Source: an uncultured Acetatifactor sp. (GTDB taxonomy: Bacteria; Bacillota; Clostridia; Lachnospirales; Lachnospiraceae). Taken from it: DNA of 6,359 nt. The position numbers and the translations under genes were made by a program. Where the stretch lies: contig CANRZC010000143.1 of the NCBI GenBank assembly GCA_947644185.1, positions 1 to 6,359 on the forward strand, given 5' to 3'. This document shows, one piece after another, positions 4,138 through 6,359 of this stretch. The notes below the pieces were generated by a model. That model searched no databases. It had not been told where the DNA came from and worked only from the letters and a program-made list of their open reading frames with translations. Numbering within the stretch: position 1 is the first letter of the stretch; every line of letters starts with the position of its first letter.

Positions 4138-6359
4138 TCACGATCCGCTTGAATTTCCGCTCCATCTCCGCCTTTGTCATGGTCACAATGGTGGGTCTGC
4201 CGTGGGGACAATTATAGGGATTGTCCAGAGTCAATAACTCGTCAATCAGCGCCTCCGCCTCTGGAGTGCTCAATTTATTATTCCCTTTTACAGCGGCTTT
4301 ACAGGACATGGAGGCAATTTTTTCCTCAATGACCCGGATGCTGCCGAAGCCTGTTCCGTCCAGGAGGCTGTCCAGCACCTCCAGGAACATCTCCCGCTCG
4401 TCACAGCCGTAGAGGTCTACCGGAACGCTGCGCAGGGCGTACTCGCTGCCACCGAAAGCTTCTACCTCGAAGCCCAGGGCTGTAAAGGTGTCCAGATGCT
4501 CTTTCAGGACAGCCTCCTCCTGGCCGGAGAGGCTGACGATTGCCGGCGGCATCAGGCCCTGGGACAGAACGCTTTTTTCCCGGTATCGTTTCATCAGCCG
4601 CTCGTAGTTTACTTTTTCATGGGCCGCATGCTGGTCTATCATCATGAGCTTGTCTTCAAACTCGATGAGCCAGTAGGTCTCAAAGACCTGCCCGATGATG
4701 CGGAAACGGCTGCGATTTTCCAGGGTGAGGATTTTTTCCTCGAAGAGGTTCATCTGCTGGCCGCTGTAGGTCTCAGGCTCGTCCGCGAAAGGATGTCCCT
4801 GCTGCACGGCCTCATCTACAGTTGCGGGCCGGAAAGATTGGTCCAACTGTACTGCTGCAATGGAGGGGAAAACCGAAGTCCCCACATCTGTCATGGCACT
4901 CCCAGATAAGGGATTCTCTGTCAAAGGCTCCTCTTCCACGGGTTCCTCCGGTAGTTCCGAGGTCTCCGTGAAGAACGGCTCTTCCTCCTCCATAAATTCC
5001 GTTGCTGCTGCATCTGTGGCAGCTGTCATTGCTCCAGCTTCCGCCAGAGCAGCTGCTGCACTTGTGATTGTCATTGCGGCAGACTCTGCTTCTGGCGCTG
5101 CAGGCACAGCCCTGGCAGGTTCCGGCAGGTTCTCTGCCGCGCTGCCTTTCACCCGCTCCCACACGGGATTCCTTGGGAACTTTGCCGATTCCGGCCTTTC
5201 CGCCTCATACCTGGCCTCTTCCATCACCCGGTATGCATTCCCACGCCGGTGCTCAAAGGGCTCCGGGGCAGTCTTCTTCCCCAATGCAGCCTGCTTCGCC
5301 TGTGCCCTCAGCTCCTCTTTCCTGGCCTCCCGCAGCTCCCGCTCCGTGGACAGCGAGGCTTTGGGAATCATCTCCCTACTGCAGAGCGCCTCCCTGACGG
5401 CCTCCATGAGGAAATTGCTGAAGCCCATTACATCATCGAACCGCACATCCATCTTCGTGGGGTGCACGTTCACGTCCACCCGCCCTGGGTCCATGGTGAT
5501 ATGCAGCACACAGAACGGGAATTTGTGCTGCATCAGATATTCCTTATAGCCCTCCTCCACAGCCCTGGACACCACATTGCTGCGGATGAACCGGCCATTG
5601 ATGAAATAAATCTCAAAATTGCGGTTGGAGCGCACCTGTACTGGCTTTCCCAGATATCCCTCCACCCGGGCCCCGTTTTTCTCCGTCTGAATGGGTACCA
5701 GGTCCCCTGCCGTATCCCGCCCGTAGATGCGGTAAATGACCTCCTTCAGGTCCCCGTTGCCGGAAGTGTGGAATTTCATCTGTCCGCCTACAATCAGCTT
5801 AAAAGAAATATCCGGTCTGGACAGGGCCAGATGCTCCATCAGGTCTACGATATAGCCGCCCTCGGTCACAGGCTGCTTTAAAAATTTCCGCCGCACCGGC
5901 GTATTGAAAAAAAGGTTCCGCACCAGAAAAGTCGTCCCATCCGGCGCGCCTACCTCTTCGAAGCCTGTCTCGTTTGCCCCTTCCAGCGTAAGTCTGCACC
6001 CTGTCATGTTGTCCGCGGTCTTGGTGATGACCTCCACTTTGGCTACCGCGGCGATGCTGGAAAGAGCCTCCCCCCGGAACCCAAGGCTGGAAATCTGCAT
6101 CAGATCCCCTGCGTCCGCTATCTTACTGGTGGCATGGCGCAAAAAAGCCTTGCGCAGCTCACTTCCCTCCATGCCACAGCCATTGTCTGTAACGCGGATG
6201 AACTCGATTCCGCCACCCTTTATCTCCACTGTGACAGCCCTAGCCCTGGCATCGATAGCATTCTCCACCAGCTCCTTCACTACGCTGCTGGGGCGCTCCA
6301 CAACCTCCCCGGCTGCGATTTTATCGATTGTCTCTGAATCAAGAATATGTATCTGTGAC
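4133..6359 (-). CDS. mutL: DNA mismatch repair protein MutL (endonuclease type), start just outside window
   Basis: MutL couples MutS mismatch recognition to downstream repair. The frame is open to the right edge and reads S-Q-I-H-I-L-D-S-E-T-I-D-K-I-A-A-G-E-V-V-E-R-P; the last base (6359) would be the third base of an ATG, giving about 742 residues. GHKL ATPase motifs are present: KELVENAID with E33/N34, DNGCGM (59-64), GFRGEAL (94-100). After the N-terminal half comes an Ala- and Glu-rich linker (about 404-490). The C-terminal dimerisation/endonuclease domain has DQHAAHEKVNYE (576-587, matching DQHA-x2-E-x4-E), SCKAAVK (686-692) and CPHGRP (718-723), so a nicking MutL is predicted, as in organisms without MutH. 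QGLMPP (601-606) sits where the beta-clamp motif of B. subtilis MutL lies. An internal GTG at 6301 is Val21 and not the start. Confidence 0.96.
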   Translation of the reverse strand, partial: SQIHILDSETIDKIAAGEVVERPSSVVKELVENAIDARARAVTVEIKGGGIEFIRVTDNGCGMEGSELRKAFLRHATSKIADAGDLMQISSLGFRGEALSSIAAVAKVEVITKTADNMTGCRLTLEGANETGFEEVGAPDGTTFLVRNLFFNTPVRRKFLKQPVTEGGYIVDLMEHLALSRPDISFKLIVGGQMKFHTSGNGDLKEVIYRIYGRDTAGDLVPIQTEKNGARVEGYLGKPVQVRSNRNFEIYFINGRFIRSNVVSRAVEEGYKEYLMQHKFPFCVLHITMDPGRVDVNVHPTKMDVRFDDVMGFSNFLMEAVREALCSREMIPKASLSTERELREARKEELRAQAKQAALGKKTAPEPFEHRRGNAYRVMEEARYEAERPESAKFPRNPVWERVKGSAAENLPEPARAVPAAPEAESAAMTITSAAAALAEAGAMTAATDAAATEFMEEEEPFFTETSELPEEPVEEEPLTENPLSGSAMTDVGTSVFPSIAAVQLDQSFRPATVDEAVQQGHPFADEPETYSGQQMNLFEEKILTLENRSRFRIIGQVFETYWLIEFEDKLMMIDQHAAHEKVNYERLMKRYREKSVLSQGLMPPAIVSLSGQEEAVLKEHLDTFTALGFEVEAFGGSEYALRSVPVDLYGCDEREMFLEVLDSLLDGTGFGSIRVIEEKIASMSCKAAVKGNNKLSTPEAEALIDELLTLDNPYNCPHGRPTIVTMTKAEMERKFKRIVN

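Noticed and set aside
4860..5549. Plus-strand open frame of 229 codons, Ser/Ala-rich
   Set aside because: It lies wholly antisense to the MutL linker, where Ala/Glu codons read backwards as Ser/Ala/Phe-rich sequence. No family resemblance, and MutL is certain on the other strand.
5249..5881. Plus-strand open frame of 210 codons
   Set aside because: Antisense to the conserved MutL ATPase half; His/Leu/Pro-rich shadow sequence with no recognisable domain.
6299..6301. GTG at 6301 as the mutL start
   Set aside because: Conserved MutL sequence (ETIDKIAAGEV) continues upstream to the window edge, so this codon is an internal valine.

Overview
The window looks like a piece of a low-to-mid GC Firmicutes chromosome, most likely class Clostridia and probably Lachnospiraceae-like. 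The grounds are the gene set and order on one strand (mutL - miaA - PLP 'methionine gamma-lyase / aluminium resistance' family gene - DUF4321 - radC - mreB), a MutL with the endonuclease motifs of organisms that lack MutH, and purine-rich Shine-Dalgarno sites with some TTG starts. The organism assignment is inference; no rRNA or other taxonomic marker is present.

Every gene is on the minus strand, so transcription runs from high to low coordinates. From right to left: mutL (enters the window at 6359, stop at 4133) for mismatch repair; a 50-base gap; a 500-codon miaA (4082-2580) for tRNA A37 prenylation, carrying an extra N-terminal nucleotidyltransferase-like domain; 8 bases later the PLP-dependent enzyme gene (2571-1273); a 159-base AT-rich intergenic region with a credible minus-strand promoter and a small leader hairpin; a 79-codon two-helix membrane protein of the DUF4321 type (1113-874); radC (814 or 841 to 86); and the first 15 codons of mreB (44-1, TTG start). 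The tight spacing suggests two transcription units: mutL-miaA-PLP enzyme, then DUF4321-radC-mreB. Apart from that 159-base region, no stretch longer than about 60 bases lacks a gene. No tRNA, rRNA, CRISPR or insertion sequence was seen.

Most of the window is ordinary housekeeping DNA. The exception is the mutL-miaA junction. The first ~123 residues of the MiaA reading frame form a complete minimal nucleotidyltransferase-like domain (GG...DxD, a third acidic residue, and a C-terminal R-x-K-D-x-x-D helix). They are read in frame into an intact MiaA whose P-loop begins near residue 136. The DNA for this domain is about 44% G+C, against about 58-70% in sampled stretches of the MiaA body. It is preceded by a short open frame that ends across the fusion start codon and may be the tail of a lost partner gene, and the junction itself carries a tandem AACCTCC repeat. 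Together these suggest that a mobile or TA-like nucleotidyltransferase module was inserted between mutL and miaA and became fused to the tRNA-modifying enzyme. This is the part of the window most worth testing. MiaA also has an unusual ~41-residue Ala/Gly/Ser/Pro-rich insertion.
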